Shown: one piece after another, positions 7,181 through 15,536 of the stretch | Layout: each line of letters begins with the position of its first letter | Numbering within the stretch: the stretch's first letter is position 1 | Origin: Bacteroidota bacterium | Lineage (GTDB): Bacteria; Bacteroidota; Ignavibacteria; Ignavibacteriales; Ignavibacteriaceae | Assembly (NCBI GenBank): GCA_021777835.1 | Contig: JAJYDC010000026.1 | Coordinates: 1-33,922, forward strand | Direction of reading: 5' to 3' | Length of the DNA stretch: 33,922 nt | The notes under the pieces: model-generated | Database searches by the model: none | The model's input: the letters and a program-made list of their open reading frames with translations, nothing else | What the model was told of the DNA's origin: nothing | Program-made: the position numbers and the translations under genes

Positions 7181-8727
7181 AATTAATTGTAAATGAAGCA
7201 GGTCGATTTGTACCTGAAAAAGTAAACGGTGTAAAGCAAGTCCCTTTCAAAGGAGTAAATAAATTTAAGCCTCGAGGGAATAAAGCAAAACCTGCAATAA
7301 GGTCATGCGCTGACTATCCAAGCAACGGAAATAAGTTAGTAAAAAATCTTAGAGAAGCGTTGATGCGATCAGGTTTGAAAGACGGCATGACAATTTCGAC
7401 GCACCATCATTTAAGAAACGGCGATGTAATAACTAATATTCTATTTGATACTATTCATGAAATGGGAGTAAAGAACATCCGCTGGTTTCCAAGTGCTTCC
7501 TTCCCTGTTCATGAATACCTAATTAAATATTTAGAAGACGGAACAATCCATCATATTGAAGGAAGTATGAACGGACCGCTCGGCAAGTATACAACCGAGG
7601 GGAAAATGAAAGGCGTCGGTGTATTAAGGTCGCATGGAGGGCGCTACCAGGCGGTACAAGACGGAGAAGTCCATATTGATATTGCAGTAATAGCTGCTCC
7701 GACTGCTGATAATTTCGGTAATGCAAACGGCGTAAACGGAAAGTCATCTTCGGGTTTAATTGGTTTTTCATTGGTGGATTCGGAGTATGCAGATAATGTA
7801 ATTGTAGTTACGGATAATCTTGTTTCTTTCCCTTGCGTGCCATGGCAAATACAGGGGAATAATGTTGATTATGTTGTAAAGGTCGAGACACTTGGAGACG
7901 CTTCGAAGATAGTTTCCGGAACAACGGAGGTTACCAAGTCACCCGATAGACTTTTAATTGCCGAATACGTCGCCCAGTTTATTGATGAAGCAGGGATAAT
8001 GAAAAATGGGTTCTCTTTTCAGGCTGGCTCAGGAGGTACGAATTTAGCATTTGTCCTTTATTTAAAGGAGAGAATGAAAGCAAAAGGGATTAAAGCAAGA
8101 TTTGTTCGCGGAGGAAGTACAAAATATTTAGTGCAGCTATTAGAAGAAGGATTAACAGATTATATACTTGACGGGCAGACATTCGACCTGGAAGGTGTAA
8201 GAAGTATGCGTGAAAACCCTAATCATGTAAATACAAGTCCTTTTACAAGTTATAACTTTCACGGTAAAGGAAACTTTGCTTCTATAGTTGACGTAGCAGT
8301 TTTAGGAGCGACGGAAGTTGATGTTAATTATAATGCCAACGTAGTAAGTCATTCCGATGGATATTTACTGCACGGTATAGGCGGCTGGCAAAATTGTTTA
8401 TATTCGAAATGTACAATACTTGCAGTACCATCTTTTAGAGACAGGATCCCGGTAATAATTGATGAAGTAACCACGCTATGCGGTCCTGGCGAGTTGATAG
8501 ACGTTATAATTACCGAAAGAGGAATTGCAATTAATCCTCTCAGAAAAGATTTAATAAAGGCTATGAAAAATACACAGCTTCCTATTAAATCAATAAGGAA
8601 AATTAGGGATGAAGTAGAAGAAATATGCGGAGCACCCAATAAGCCAAGATTAAATAAGAATAAAGTAGTTGCAGTTATTAAGTGGGTTGATGGGACGTTG
8701 ATCGATTCAGTATTTCAAATTAAATAA
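7177..8727 (+). CDS. citF: Citrate lyase alpha subunit (citrate:acetyl-ACP transferase)
   Basis: This 516-residue protein is the CoA-transferase-like alpha chain of citrate lyase, which swaps acetyl for citryl on the acyl carrier. Family features are the early STHHHLRNGD block, FPSASFPVHEYL, the FVRGGSTKYLVQLLEEG stretch, the GQTFDLEGVRSM segment and a CoA-transferase C-terminal half ending in ITERGIAINPLR. Its length is normal for CitF. The ATG shares ATGA with the stop of the fused gamma-beta gene, so the two are translationally coupled and should be made in equal amounts. It is the last gene of the cluster; two strong hairpins follow. A citramalate lyase role is an alternative, since that enzyme has the same architecture. 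Confidence 0.88.
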   Translation: MKLIVNEAGRFVPEKVNGVKQVPFKGVNKFKPRGNKAKPAIRSCADYPSNGNKLVKNLREALMRSGLKDGMTISTHHHLRNGDVITNILFDTIHEMGVKNIRWFPSASFPVHEYLIKYLEDGTIHHIEGSMNGPLGKYTTEGKMKGVGVLRSHGGRYQAVQDGEVHIDIAVIAAPTADNFGNANGVNGKSSSGLIGFSLVDSEYADNVIVVTDNLVSFPCVPWQIQGNNVDYVVKVETLGDASKIVSGTTEVTKSPDRLLIAEYVAQFIDEAGIMKNGFSFQAGSGGTNLAFVLYLKERMKAKGIKARFVRGGSTKYLVQLLEEGLTDYILDGQTFDLEGVRSMRENPNHVNTSPFTSYNFHGKGNFASIVDVAVLGATEVDVNYNANVVSHSDGYLLHGIGGWQNCLYSKCTILAVPSFRDRIPVIIDEVTTLCGPGELIDVIITERGIAINPLRKDLIKAMKNTQLPIKSIRKIRDEVEEICGAPNKPRLNKNKVVAVIKWVDGTLIDSVFQIK

Positions 8728-8749
8728 GACTTTTAGTAAGAACAAGAAA

Positions 8750-8777
8750 GCCCATTTCGGATAAATCCGAAACAGGC
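8750..8777 (+). terminator. Hairpin after citF
   Basis: TTTCGGA (8755-8761) pairs with TCCGAAA (8766-8772) around TAAA, and the stem is extended by GCC (8750-8752) with GGC (8775-8777) across a CA/CA mismatch. It lies 22 bases after the citF stop. No long T run follows, so it may be an RNA-stabilising hairpin as much as a terminator. Confidence 0.55.
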
Positions 8778-8819
8778 AATCTTGCTGCTTATTCATTCAT
8801 GCAATTAAGAATCTCAGAA

Positions 8820-8849
8820 GTACTATGCCGGACAAATCCGGCATAGTAC
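8820..8849. terminator. Bidirectional terminator between citF and dnaK
   Basis: A perfect 13-bp stem, GTACTATGCCGGA (8820-8832) with TCCGGCATAGTAC (8837-8849), closes a CAAA loop. It sits in the 137-base gap between two convergent genes and could end transcripts from both sides. Its core CGGA-(C)AAA-TCCG repeats that of the hairpin at 8750-8777. Confidence 0.7.
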
Positions 8850-8864
8850 AAATTTAATTACAGA

Positions 8865-10802
8865 TTATTTCTTCTTTTTAGTTTCATCATCAACGACTTC
8901 ATAAGAAGCATCCTGTACTTCCTTATCTTCCGTCTTTGGTTCACCGCTTGAAGAAGCATTCTCACCGGATTGCTGTGAAGCGTCGCCCGGCTGACCTGCT
9001 CCAGGTTGAGCATAAAGTTCAGAAGCTATTTGGCTCCATACTTTATTCAAGGATTCGGTAGCAGCTTTCATCTGCTCGGTATTATTAGATGCAATAGCAT
9101 CCTCAACCTTCTTTATTTCAGCTTCGAGCTTACCTTTTGAATCTGCAGACATCTTATCTTTCATATCTTCAATTTGCTTCTTTGTCTGAAAGACTAAACT
9201 ATCAGCCTGGTTCTTTACTTCGATACCTTCTTTTTTCATCTTATCTTCTGCAGCATGCTCTTTAGCACTGTTCTTCATTTTTTCAACTTCATCTTTTGAT
9301 AAGCCGCTAGAAGAAGTAATTCTTATGCTCTGCTCTTTACCTGTAGCTTTATCCTTAGCAGCGACATGAAGTATACCGTTAGCGTCAATATCAAAAGTTA
9401 CCTCAATTTGAGGGACTCCTCTAGGTGCAGGAGGGATTCCGTCAAGATGGAATCTACCTAATGACCTATTGTCATTAGCCATAGGGCGCTCGCCCTGCAA
9501 TACATGAATTTCAACAGACGGCTGACTGTCTGAAGCTGTCGAGAATACTTCACTTTTCTTTGTAGGTATTGTAGTATTAGCATCAATCAATTTTGTCATA
9601 ACGCCGCCAAGAGTTTCAATACCAAGAGAAAGCGGAGTAACGTCTAACAAAAGAACATCTTTAACTTCACCAGTAAGAACTCCGCCCTGAATTGCTGCGC
9701 CTATTGCGACTACTTCATCAGGGTTAACTCCTTTATGAGGTTCTCTGTTAAATATTTTCTTTACTAAATCCTGTACCATTGGAATTCTTGAAGAACCGCC
9801 TACAAGTATTACTTCATCAATTTGAGAAGCAGAAACACCTGCATCTTTGATGGCTTGTTCACAAGGGATTCTTGTCTTTTGAACTAGATCGTCTATAAGC
9901 TGTTCAAATTTTGCTCTAGTCATTGTAATATTTAAGTGCTTCGGTCCGTCTTGTGTTGCCGTAACAAACGGTAGATTAACGTCGGTCGAAGAAGAAGATG
10001 AAAGTTCAATCTTTGCCTTCTCCGCAGCTTCCTTTAATCTTTGAAGAGCCATAGGATCTTTTCGGAGATCAATACCTTCTTGCTTCTTAAATTCATCAGC
10101 TAAAAAGTCTATTATTCTTTGATCAAAATCATCTCCGCCGAGATGTGTATCGCCGTTTGTAGATTTAACTTCAAAAACGCCGTCACCTAATGCGAGTACT
10201 GAAACGTCAAAGGTTCCTCCGCCAAGATCGTATACAGCAACAGTATGATCTTTTCCTTTTTTATCAAGACCATAAGCAAGTGCAGCAGCAGTCGGCTCGT
10301 TAATAATTCTTCTTACCTTAAGACCGGCAATTTCCCCTGCATCTTTAGTAGCCTGACGCTGTGAATCATTAAAATATGCAGGAACGGTAATAACAGCTTC
10401 TGTAACTTCCTGACCGAGATATTCTTCTGCTGTCTTTTTCATTTTCTGAAGTATCATAGCGCTTATTTCAGGAGGAGAATAAATGCGGTCGCTAATCTTA
10501 ACGCGAGCTGAATTTCCGTCTCCCGATATAACTTCATACGGTACTTTAGTTTTCTCGTCCTGTACTTCGCTAACTAATCTTCCCATAAATCTTTTAATAG
10601 AAAAGATTGTATTCTTTGGATTAGTTATAGCTTGTCTTTTAGCCGGCTGACCGACTAAACGATCGCCGTTTTTTGTAAAGGCAACTACAGAAGGGGTAGT
10701 TCTTCCGCCTTCTGAATTTGGAATTACAACCGGGTCGTTGCCTTCCATAACGGCAACGCACGAGTTTGTCGTGCCTAAGTCTATTCCTATTATTTTACCC
10801 AT
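8865..10802 (-). CDS. dnaK: Hsp70 chaperone DnaK
   Basis: This 645-residue protein is a full-length DnaK, the ATP-dependent chaperone that binds unfolded segments with DnaJ and GrpE. It opens with [20 protein letters not shown], has the phosphate-binding [11 protein letters not shown], the [12 protein letters not shown] segment, and [10 protein letters not shown] in the ATPase domain (about 1-385). The substrate-binding beta domain holds [14 protein letters not shown], and the helical lid is charged, ending in a Gly/Ser/Gln-rich linker and a KKKK tail. AGGAGT precedes the ATG by a normal distance. It lies 61 bases downstream of hsp20 on the same strand and is probably co-transcribed. dnaJ and grpE are not adjacent. 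Confidence 0.98.
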   Translation of the reverse strand: MGKIIGIDLGTTNSCVAVMEGNDPVVIPNSEGGRTTPSVVAFTKNGDRLVGQPAKRQAITNPKNTIFSIKRFMGRLVSEVQDEKTKVPYEVISGDGNSARVKISDRIYSPPEISAMILQKMKKTAEEYLGQEVTEAVITVPAYFNDSQRQATKDAGEIAGLKVRRIINEPTAAALAYGLDKKGKDHTVAVYDLGGGTFDVSVLALGDGVFEVKSTNGDTHLGGDDFDQRIIDFLADEFKKQEGIDLRKDPMALQRLKEAAEKAKIELSSSSSTDVNLPFVTATQDGPKHLNITMTRAKFEQLIDDLVQKTRIPCEQAIKDAGVSASQIDEVILVGGSSRIPMVQDLVKKIFNREPHKGVNPDEVVAIGAAIQGGVLTGEVKDVLLLDVTPLSLGIETLGGVMTKLIDANTTIPTKKSEVFSTASDSQPSVEIHVLQGERPMANDNRSLGRFHLDGIPPAPRGVPQIEVTFDIDANGILHVAAKDKATGKEQSIRITSSSGLSKDEVEKMKNSAKEHAAEDKMKKEGIEVKNQADSLVFQTKKQIEDMKDKMSADSKGKLEAEIKKVEDAIASNNTEQMKAATESLNKVWSQIASELYAQPGAGQPGDASQQSGENASSSGEPKTEDKEVQDASYEVVDDETKKKK

Positions 10803-10830
10803 CTTACTTTTACTCCTTAATGAATGAATA

Positions 10831-10849
10831 AGCGGTTTATTCTACCGCT
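10831..10849 (-). promoter_or_regulatory. Hairpin between hsp20 and dnaK
   Basis: AGCGGT (10831-10836) pairs with ACCGCT (10844-10849) around a 7-base loop, followed on the minus strand by TTATTCATT. It could act as a partial terminator or as a processing site setting the Hsp20/DnaK ratio. The stem is short and the T run broken. Confidence 0.35.
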
Positions 10850-10863
10850 GGTTTTTGAATAAG

Positions 10864-11304
10864 TTATTTTACTTCAATTGTTTTTTCTTTAGGTGATTTC
10901 ACTTCAACTTTCGCAACAGTTATTGCAAGAATACCATCTTCAAATTTAGCCTCAATACTATCGGGATTTATACCTTCAGGTAAAGTAAAAATTCTTTTGA
11001 AGGTTCCGAAATATCTTTCATTTCTTAATAATTCTTTTTCTTTTTGATCCTTCAAAGAATTTTTCTTCTCGCCGCTTACCGTAAGTACACTTTCCTGATA
11101 AGAAATTTTAAGATCATCTTTCTTAACTCCAGGCAATTCTAATTCAAAATAAAACTTATTTGAATCTTCCGAAATATCGACACGCGGACTGAAGGTGAAG
11201 CCGGTATTCAAGTTTAGATCTGGATAATCTTTATAAAACTTTCCACAATTACCATAAAAAGATTTATCAAATTCTTTAGCTGGTTGAAATTTTACGAATG
11301 TCAT
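10864..11304 (-). CDS. Small heat-shock protein (Hsp20/alpha-crystallin)
   Basis: This 146-residue ATP-independent chaperone has a central alpha-crystallin domain from about 40 to 130: FSPRVDISED opens it, ELELPGVKKDDLKI and VLTVSGEK follow, and FTLPEGI and FEDGILAITVAK close it. The C-terminal tail ends in KTIEVK. An ATG twelve bases further upstream (11316) has no ribosome binding site; the chosen ATG at 11302-11304 has GGAG six bases before it, so the shorter form is preferred. It leads the hsp20-dnaK pair and is divergent from birA. No CIRCE-type operator was found upstream, so the mode of heat control is unknown. Confidence 0.92.
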   Translation of the reverse strand: MTFVKFQPAKEFDKSFYGNCGKFYKDYPDLNLNTGFTFSPRVDISEDSNKFYFELELPGVKKDDLKISYQESVLTVSGEKKNSLKDQKEKELLRNERYFGTFKRIFTLPEGINPDSIEAKFEDGILAITVAKVEVKSPKEKTIEVK

Positions 11305-11487
11305 TTTAGTCTCCATGTTTTTAATAATTTTGATTCTAAGTAATCATTTTAAGTGCCAAAGTTCAATTATCCAATAAGTAATTAGAATTAAAACACTTAA
11401 GTTCATGTTGGGTAAAAATTAGGTTTTGTCTCTTTTGGCAGATATCCTGTAATAATGTCATAGTAGAACAATATGCTGTCTAAAGCT

Positions 11488-11516
11488 GTGACAATTTTTG
11501 TAATTTTGCTTATCTT
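11488..11516 (+). promoter_or_regulatory. Promoter of birA-coaX
   Basis: GTGACA (11488-11493) and TATCTT (11511-11516) are separated by 17 bases, a good sigma-70-like spacing. The -10 also reads TATCTTTG (11511-11518), which matches the Bacteroidota -7 consensus TAnnTTTG. A start near 11523 would leave a leader of about 20 bases before the birA ribosome binding site GAGG (11534-11537). Confidence 0.5.
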
Positions 11517-11544
11517 TGAAAGGTAAATCAATTGAGGTTAAAAG

Positions 11545-12318
11545 TTGTTCAATTTTGAGAGTTTTGATTCCAAGGTAGATACGGAGATAATTGGCCGGAA
11601 TTTTATTTATTCAGAGGAAGTAGAATCAACAAATTCATTTCTGCTAAATAAGGCAAATAAATTTAACTCAGACGGCACCATTCTATTAGCTGAAAAGCAA
11701 ACCAAGGGAAGGGGTAGAAAAGAACGAGTTTGGTACAGTGCAAAAGGACAAAACCTTACATTCTCGATATTGCTGACCAGTAAAAAATATCTAGGGAAAA
11801 AATTTAATTTATTAAACTTTACAACTTCACTTTCCGTTGCATTTGCACTTGAAAATTTGTACCAGTTAAAAACTGAACTTAAATGGCCTAATGACGTTCT
11901 GGTAAACGGGAAAAAGATATGCGGAATCCTCTTGGAATCAACTTCTCAAGGAAGTAAAATTGAAAGAGTGGTAATTGGGGTGGGATTAAATGTTAATCAA
12001 GGCTTATTTCAAGGGAATTTTAATTTGGAGCCTACTTCTGTAAAACTTGAGTTAGGAGAGAGCGTTGATAGAGAAAAATTGCTTGCAGAGCTGCTAAATA
12101 CGTTTGAAGAATTGATCCAAAAAATTGATACTAACCCTGATGAAATCATGAAAGACTGGAAAGACAGGTGCAATTTAATAGGCGAAAAAATTTCTGTTAC
12201 AGAAGATGGTAATACAAAGTACGGAATATTTGATGATTTAGACGAAGAGGGATTTTTATTGCTGAAGACTAAAAATAAAATTGAGAAAATTCATTTCGGC
12301 GATGTGAGCGCGGCATAA
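11545..12318 (+). CDS. birA: Biotin-[acetyl-CoA carboxylase] ligase
   Basis: This 257-residue cytosolic enzyme activates biotin with ATP and attaches it to the biotin carrier protein of acetyl-CoA carboxylase. The adenylate loop G55-R-G-R-K-E-R61 matches the family GRGRxxR signature, followed by KWPNDV at 113-118, the NGKKICGILLE strand with the likely active-site Lys124, and GVGLNVN. A small SH3-like C-terminal domain covers the last 50 residues. No N-terminal DNA-binding helix-turn-helix is present, so it is a pure ligase and not a repressor. The start is TTG with GAGG seven bases before it. Its stop shares one base with the ATG of coaX. Confidence 0.93.
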   Translation: MFNFESFDSKVDTEIIGRNFIYSEEVESTNSFLLNKANKFNSDGTILLAEKQTKGRGRKERVWYSAKGQNLTFSILLTSKKYLGKKFNLLNFTTSLSVAFALENLYQLKTELKWPNDVLVNGKKICGILLESTSQGSKIERVVIGVGLNVNQGLFQGNFNLEPTSVKLELGESVDREKLLAELLNTFEELIQKIDTNPDEIMKDWKDRCNLIGEKISVTEDGNTKYGIFDDLDEEGFLLLKTKNKIEKIHFGDVSAA

Positions 12319-13085
12319 TGATCTTAGCATGCGATGTTGGGAATACAAATGTTAAAACTGCTGTTTTCCACGGAGACAAAATTGAGGAAATCTTTTCTTT
12401 TGATAATCTGAATACTTTCTTTACTTACTTAGAAAAACTGCATCCTAAAGAAATCGCAATTGCATCGGTTGTTCCTTCCACTACAGAAAAGCTTACTGAT
12501 TTTATTAAAGAAAAAATTGGTTTGAAACCTTTACTCATCAGCAAGGACCTGAATTTTAATTTAACGATTGATTATGATTCAATCGAAACTCTTGGAATAG
12601 ATAGAATTTGCTCCGCAGAAGGGGCATATAAATTATTTAAGAATTCAAATGAATTTAATAATTATGCAGAGGGTACTTATTTAATTACAATTGACTTCGG
12701 AACCGCAACCACTATCAACATTATACGCTACCCGGGTATTTTTACAGGGGGATTAATTGCTCCCGGTATAAATATGATGTTTAACTCTCTTAGTCAAAAT
12801 ACCGCGCAACTTCCTCGTGTGAATGAAAATGATTTTAGGATGCTAATTGGAAGAGACACAAAAACATCGATAGCAAGCGGAGTAATAAATTCAGTTGCAG
12901 GCATGATAGAGAAAACTTTAAAGCATTTAAAAGATAATCATAATGCCGAATATATAAAGATTTTCATTACGGGGGGAAATGCAGAAAAAATAATGCCGCA
13001 TCTAAATAATATTAACTTTGAATATCAAAAGGCGCTGGTACTGATAGGGGTCAAAGCAATTTTTGAAAAGAATAGTCGAAGATAA
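12318..13085 (+). CDS. coaX: Type III pantothenate kinase
   Basis: This 255-residue kinase phosphorylates pantothenate in the first step of CoA synthesis. It has the ASKHA-fold signatures of CoaX: D6-V-G-N-T-N11 for phosphate binding, TLGIDR around 94-99, the IDFGTATT segment near 136, and GGLIAPG. Type III kinases need a monovalent cation and are not inhibited by CoA. The gene overlaps birA by one base (TAATG) and ends only 6 bases from the convergent panC stop, so the two operons run nearly into each other. The nearby panC makes the substrate of this enzyme. Confidence 0.95.
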   Translation: MILACDVGNTNVKTAVFHGDKIEEIFSFDNLNTFFTYLEKLHPKEIAIASVVPSTTEKLTDFIKEKIGLKPLLISKDLNFNLTIDYDSIETLGIDRICSAEGAYKLFKNSNEFNNYAEGTYLITIDFGTATTINIIRYPGIFTGGLIAPGINMMFNSLSQNTAQLPRVNENDFRMLIGRDTKTSIASGVINSVAGMIEKTLKHLKDNHNAEYIKIFITGGNAEKIMPHLNNINFEYQKALVLIGVKAIFEKNSRR

Positions 13086-13091
13086 AAATAT

Positions 13092-13946
13092 CTAAGAAAC
13101 TTTAACAATCACGTTATCTATTAATCTTGTCTTTCCGATTCTACATGCTATTAGAATATAATACTTCCCGCCAAAGATTAGTTTATCAACAATTGAAAAA
13201 TTATCAGCATCTACAATATTTACGTAGTCAATTTTTGATGAAGCTACAAGATTAATTTCACTTGTCATCTTAGAGATAATTACCCTGGTATGCCTCTCTC
13301 CTTCCCCAATTAACTTTTCAGCAAGCTTAAGTGATTTTGATAAAACTAATGCGTCAATTCTTTCTTGATCAGACAAATAAATATTCCGCGAGCTCATAGC
13401 CAGCCCGTCACTCTCACGAATTATAGGGCAGACAATTATATCAGTATCGAATTTCAAATCCCTTGTCATCTGGCGAATAACAGCTACCTGTTGTGCATCC
13501 TTTTGACCAAAGAAGGAATAATCAGGGAGGACACAATTAAATAGAATTGATACTACTGTCGCCACCCCCTTAAAATGAAGCGGGCGAAATTCGCCTTCAA
13601 GAATACCGGTAATTTTTTCTACTTGCACAAATGTTTGATAATTAAGTTTGTATATTTCTGAAACATCCGGCATAAACAAATAATCAACGCCGTTTGAACT
13701 TAAAAGCTTCTTATCGCGCTTTGCATCGCGAGGATATTTTTCAAAATCTTCAGTTGGGGCAAACTGAGTAGGGTTAACAAATATCGATACAATAGTAATA
13801 TCTGCTTTTAGTTTTGATTTTTTAACGAGTGATATATGACCATCATGAAGGAATCCCATGGTAGGGACAAAGCCAATAGTTTTATTCTCAGCTTTCAATT
13901 TCCTTGAAAGCCTTTGCATTTGCCTTACATCGGTAATTGTTTTAAT
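13092..13946 (-). CDS. panC: Pantothenate synthetase, probable ATT start
   Basis: This enzyme joins pantoate and beta-alanine using ATP. The conserved FVPTMGFLHDGH block carries the HxGH-type site, SIFVNPTQF and FFGQKDAQQ follow, and MSSRNIYLS stands for the KMSKS-like loop. The first ATG is at 13919, but in-frame codons upstream encode IKTITDVRQ, which aligns with the usual PanC N terminus (B. subtilis begins MRQITDISQL). A stop lies two codons before that stretch, and no ATG, GTG or TTG gives the full N terminus; GTA and AGG codons do not serve. An ATT at 13944-13946, six bases after GAGG (13953-13956), would give 284 residues, the family norm. The GAGG overlaps the accD stop, so the two are coupled. 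If ATT is not used, the protein starts at 13919 and has 275 residues. Confidence 0.93.
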   Translation of the reverse strand: MKTITDVRQMQRLSRKLKAENKTIGFVPTMGFLHDGHISLVKKSKLKADITIVSIFVNPTQFAPTEDFEKYPRDAKRDKKLLSSNGVDYLFMPDVSEIYKLNYQTFVQVEKITGILEGEFRPLHFKGVATVVSILFNCVLPDYSFFGQKDAQQVAVIRQMTRDLKFDTDIIVCPIIRESDGLAMSSRNIYLSDQERIDALVLSKSLKLAEKLIGEGERHTRVIISKMTSEINLVASSKIDYVNIVDADNFSIVDKLIFGGKYYILIACRIGKTRLIDNVIVKVS

Positions 13947-13954
13947 TGGTTACC

Positions 13955-14794
13955 TCAAGAAATTAAGGAAAGGATATTATATATATTATTCTTTAATTCT
14001 TTTCTAGGTGAGATGATATCGACAAATCCCTGTTCTAACAAAAATTCTGATTTCTGAAATCCTTTAGGAAGGTCTTTACCAATTGTTTGTTTTATAACTC
14101 GAGGTCCGGCAAAACCGATTAATGCCTGAGGTTCAGCAATATGAATATCTCCCAGCATAGCATAACTAGCAGTTGTGCCGCCGGTAGTAGGGTCAGTCAA
14201 AACAGAAATATAAGGGACATGAGCATCGGCAAGTCTTGCAAGACGAGAGCTAGTTTTAGCCATTTGCATTAGTGAAAAAGCTCCTTCCATCATTCTTGCC
14301 CCGCCGCTTGCAGAAATTATAATAAGGGGAATTTTATTCTTGAATGATCTATCGATTAATCTTGAAAGTTTTTCACCAACAACAGAGCCCATGCTTCCGC
14401 CGATAAATTTGAAATCCATGCAGCCGAAAGCTACATCCATACCATTTATTTTACCTGTACCCGTTTTAACTGCGTCATTCAAACCAAGTTTTTTAATAGT
14501 TTCCTGAATTCTGTCTTTGTATTTCTTTGTATCTGCAAATTCGAGAGGGTCACCGGATTTCATTCTTTTATCCATCTCTCTGAAAGTGCCTTTATCAAGG
14601 ACTACCTCAATATACTCCTTACTTCCGATTCTGAAGTGGAAGCCGCATTTTGTGCAAGTCCACAGATTAGCTTCTAATTGCTTTTTATGAATAATTTCAC
14701 CGCAGCTTGTACATTTTTCCCATAACCCGTCAGGTAAATCTTTTTTCTGTGAGTCAGGAGATATATTTTCTTTAGACCTTTTAAACCATGCCAT
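13955..14794 (-). CDS. accD: Acetyl-CoA carboxylase carboxyltransferase beta subunit
   Basis: This 279-residue subunit, with AccA, moves the carboxyl group from biotin to acetyl-CoA to make malonyl-CoA, the first step of fatty-acid synthesis. An N-terminal zinc ribbon has C28-x-x-C31 and C47-x-x-C50. The crotonase-fold domain follows with GCMDFKFIGGSMGSVVGEK, the SASGGARMMEG acyl-CoA loop and DPTTGGTTASYA. Length is typical. accA is not in the window. The gene starts 10 bases after the DUF1573 gene and its TGA overlaps the panC ribosome binding site. Confidence 0.97.
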   Translation of the reverse strand: MAWFKRSKENISPDSQKKDLPDGLWEKCTSCGEIIHKKQLEANLWTCTKCGFHFRIGSKEYIEVVLDKGTFREMDKRMKSGDPLEFADTKKYKDRIQETIKKLGLNDAVKTGTGKINGMDVAFGCMDFKFIGGSMGSVVGEKLSRLIDRSFKNKIPLIIISASGGARMMEGAFSLMQMAKTSSRLARLADAHVPYISVLTDPTTGGTTASYAMLGDIHIAEPQALIGFAGPRVIKQTIGKDLPKGFQKSEFLLEQGFVDIISPRKELKNNIYNILSLIS

Positions 14795-14804
14795 TTATTA
14801 AACT

Positions 14805-15536
14805 CTATTTTGTTATGTCAGCTAAAATTGTTAGTAATTTGCGAGGATGCTGCGGATCATTAGTAGTTACTGAAACTATTCTTGTAACTTTTCCACTTAA
14901 GCCGGATGAATCAAATTGAACGCGAATTTGAGTCCAGTCGCCGGGAAGAAGTTCTTTTTTCTTAACAACAGCGGCAGTACAGCCGCATGAAGTCTTAATA
15001 TCATTTATCGTTAAAGTTGTATTTCCATTATTTCTAATAGGGAAGAAATATTCAACAACTTGTCCTTGTTTAATTGACCCAAAATTATGCTCCGATTCCG
15101 GATAATCAGCAACAGGACGAAATGAAGAGTCAATCGGCATACCTGAAAGAGTTGGTTTATTATCGGGGTAAGCGCGTGTAACGAATAATTTCAAATTAGG
15201 ATTATTAGGGTCATTAGTTTTCACAATAACGTATGTGTCGGAAGGATTGGCTTTGCCCTTGCTAATATAGTCAATGTCAAGATGCGCTGAATCGCCAGGC
15301 GCTAGGCTATTTTTATCTAATGTGGCAGTTATACAACTGCAAGAAGATTTAACACTTGATAAAGTAAGAAGAGCTCCTCCTCCGTTAAATATCACAAAAG
15401 AATGCTCAACGGAAGTTCCGATAGGTGCATTACTAAAGTCATAATCTATTTTTGGCACGGAGACAACCGGTCCAATTGACTGAGCACTGCAAAACGAGAA
15501 AAAGAGAACAACCAAAGTAATAATCTTCTTAATCAT
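14805..15536 (-). CDS. Exported protein with two DUF1573 domains
   Basis: This 243-residue protein begins with a signal peptide, MIKKIITLVVLFFSFCSAQ, with likely cleavage after Ala18. Two Ig-like beta-sandwich repeats of the DUF1573 type follow. Each starts with a FxF-NAPIG or HNFGSIKQG strand and carries a paired-cysteine signature, S-C66-S-C68 in the first and TSCGCTA in the second, then a LxPGD turn. Such proteins are common in Bacteroidota periplasm and envelope; their function is not established. A longer reading from 15581 is possible but would bury the signal peptide; ATG 15536 has AAAGGAAAA just before it. It overlaps tsaB by 8 bases. Confidence 0.85.
   Translation of the reverse strand: MIKKIITLVVLFFSFCSAQSIGPVVSVPKIDYDFSNAPIGTSVEHSFVIFNGGGALLTLSSVKSSCSCITATLDKNSLAPGDSAHLDIDYISKGKANPSDTYVIVKTNDPNNPNLKLFVTRAYPDNKPTLSGMPIDSSFRPVADYPESEHNFGSIKQGQVVEYFFPIRNNGNTTLTINDIKTSCGCTAAVVKKKELLPGDWTQIRVQFDSSGLSGKVTRIVSVTTNDPQHPRKLLTILADITK

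Noticed and set aside
8787-10833. A 14-base inverted repeat (GCTTATTCATTCAT) on either side of dnaK
   Set aside because: The sequence is low-complexity (ATTC repeats) and there is no other sign of a mobile unit. Chance is likely.
11305-11544. CIRCE or sigma-54 control upstream of hsp20
   Set aside because: No TTAGCACTC inverted repeat is present. A TGGCAC occurs on the minus strand but without the TTGC half at the right distance.
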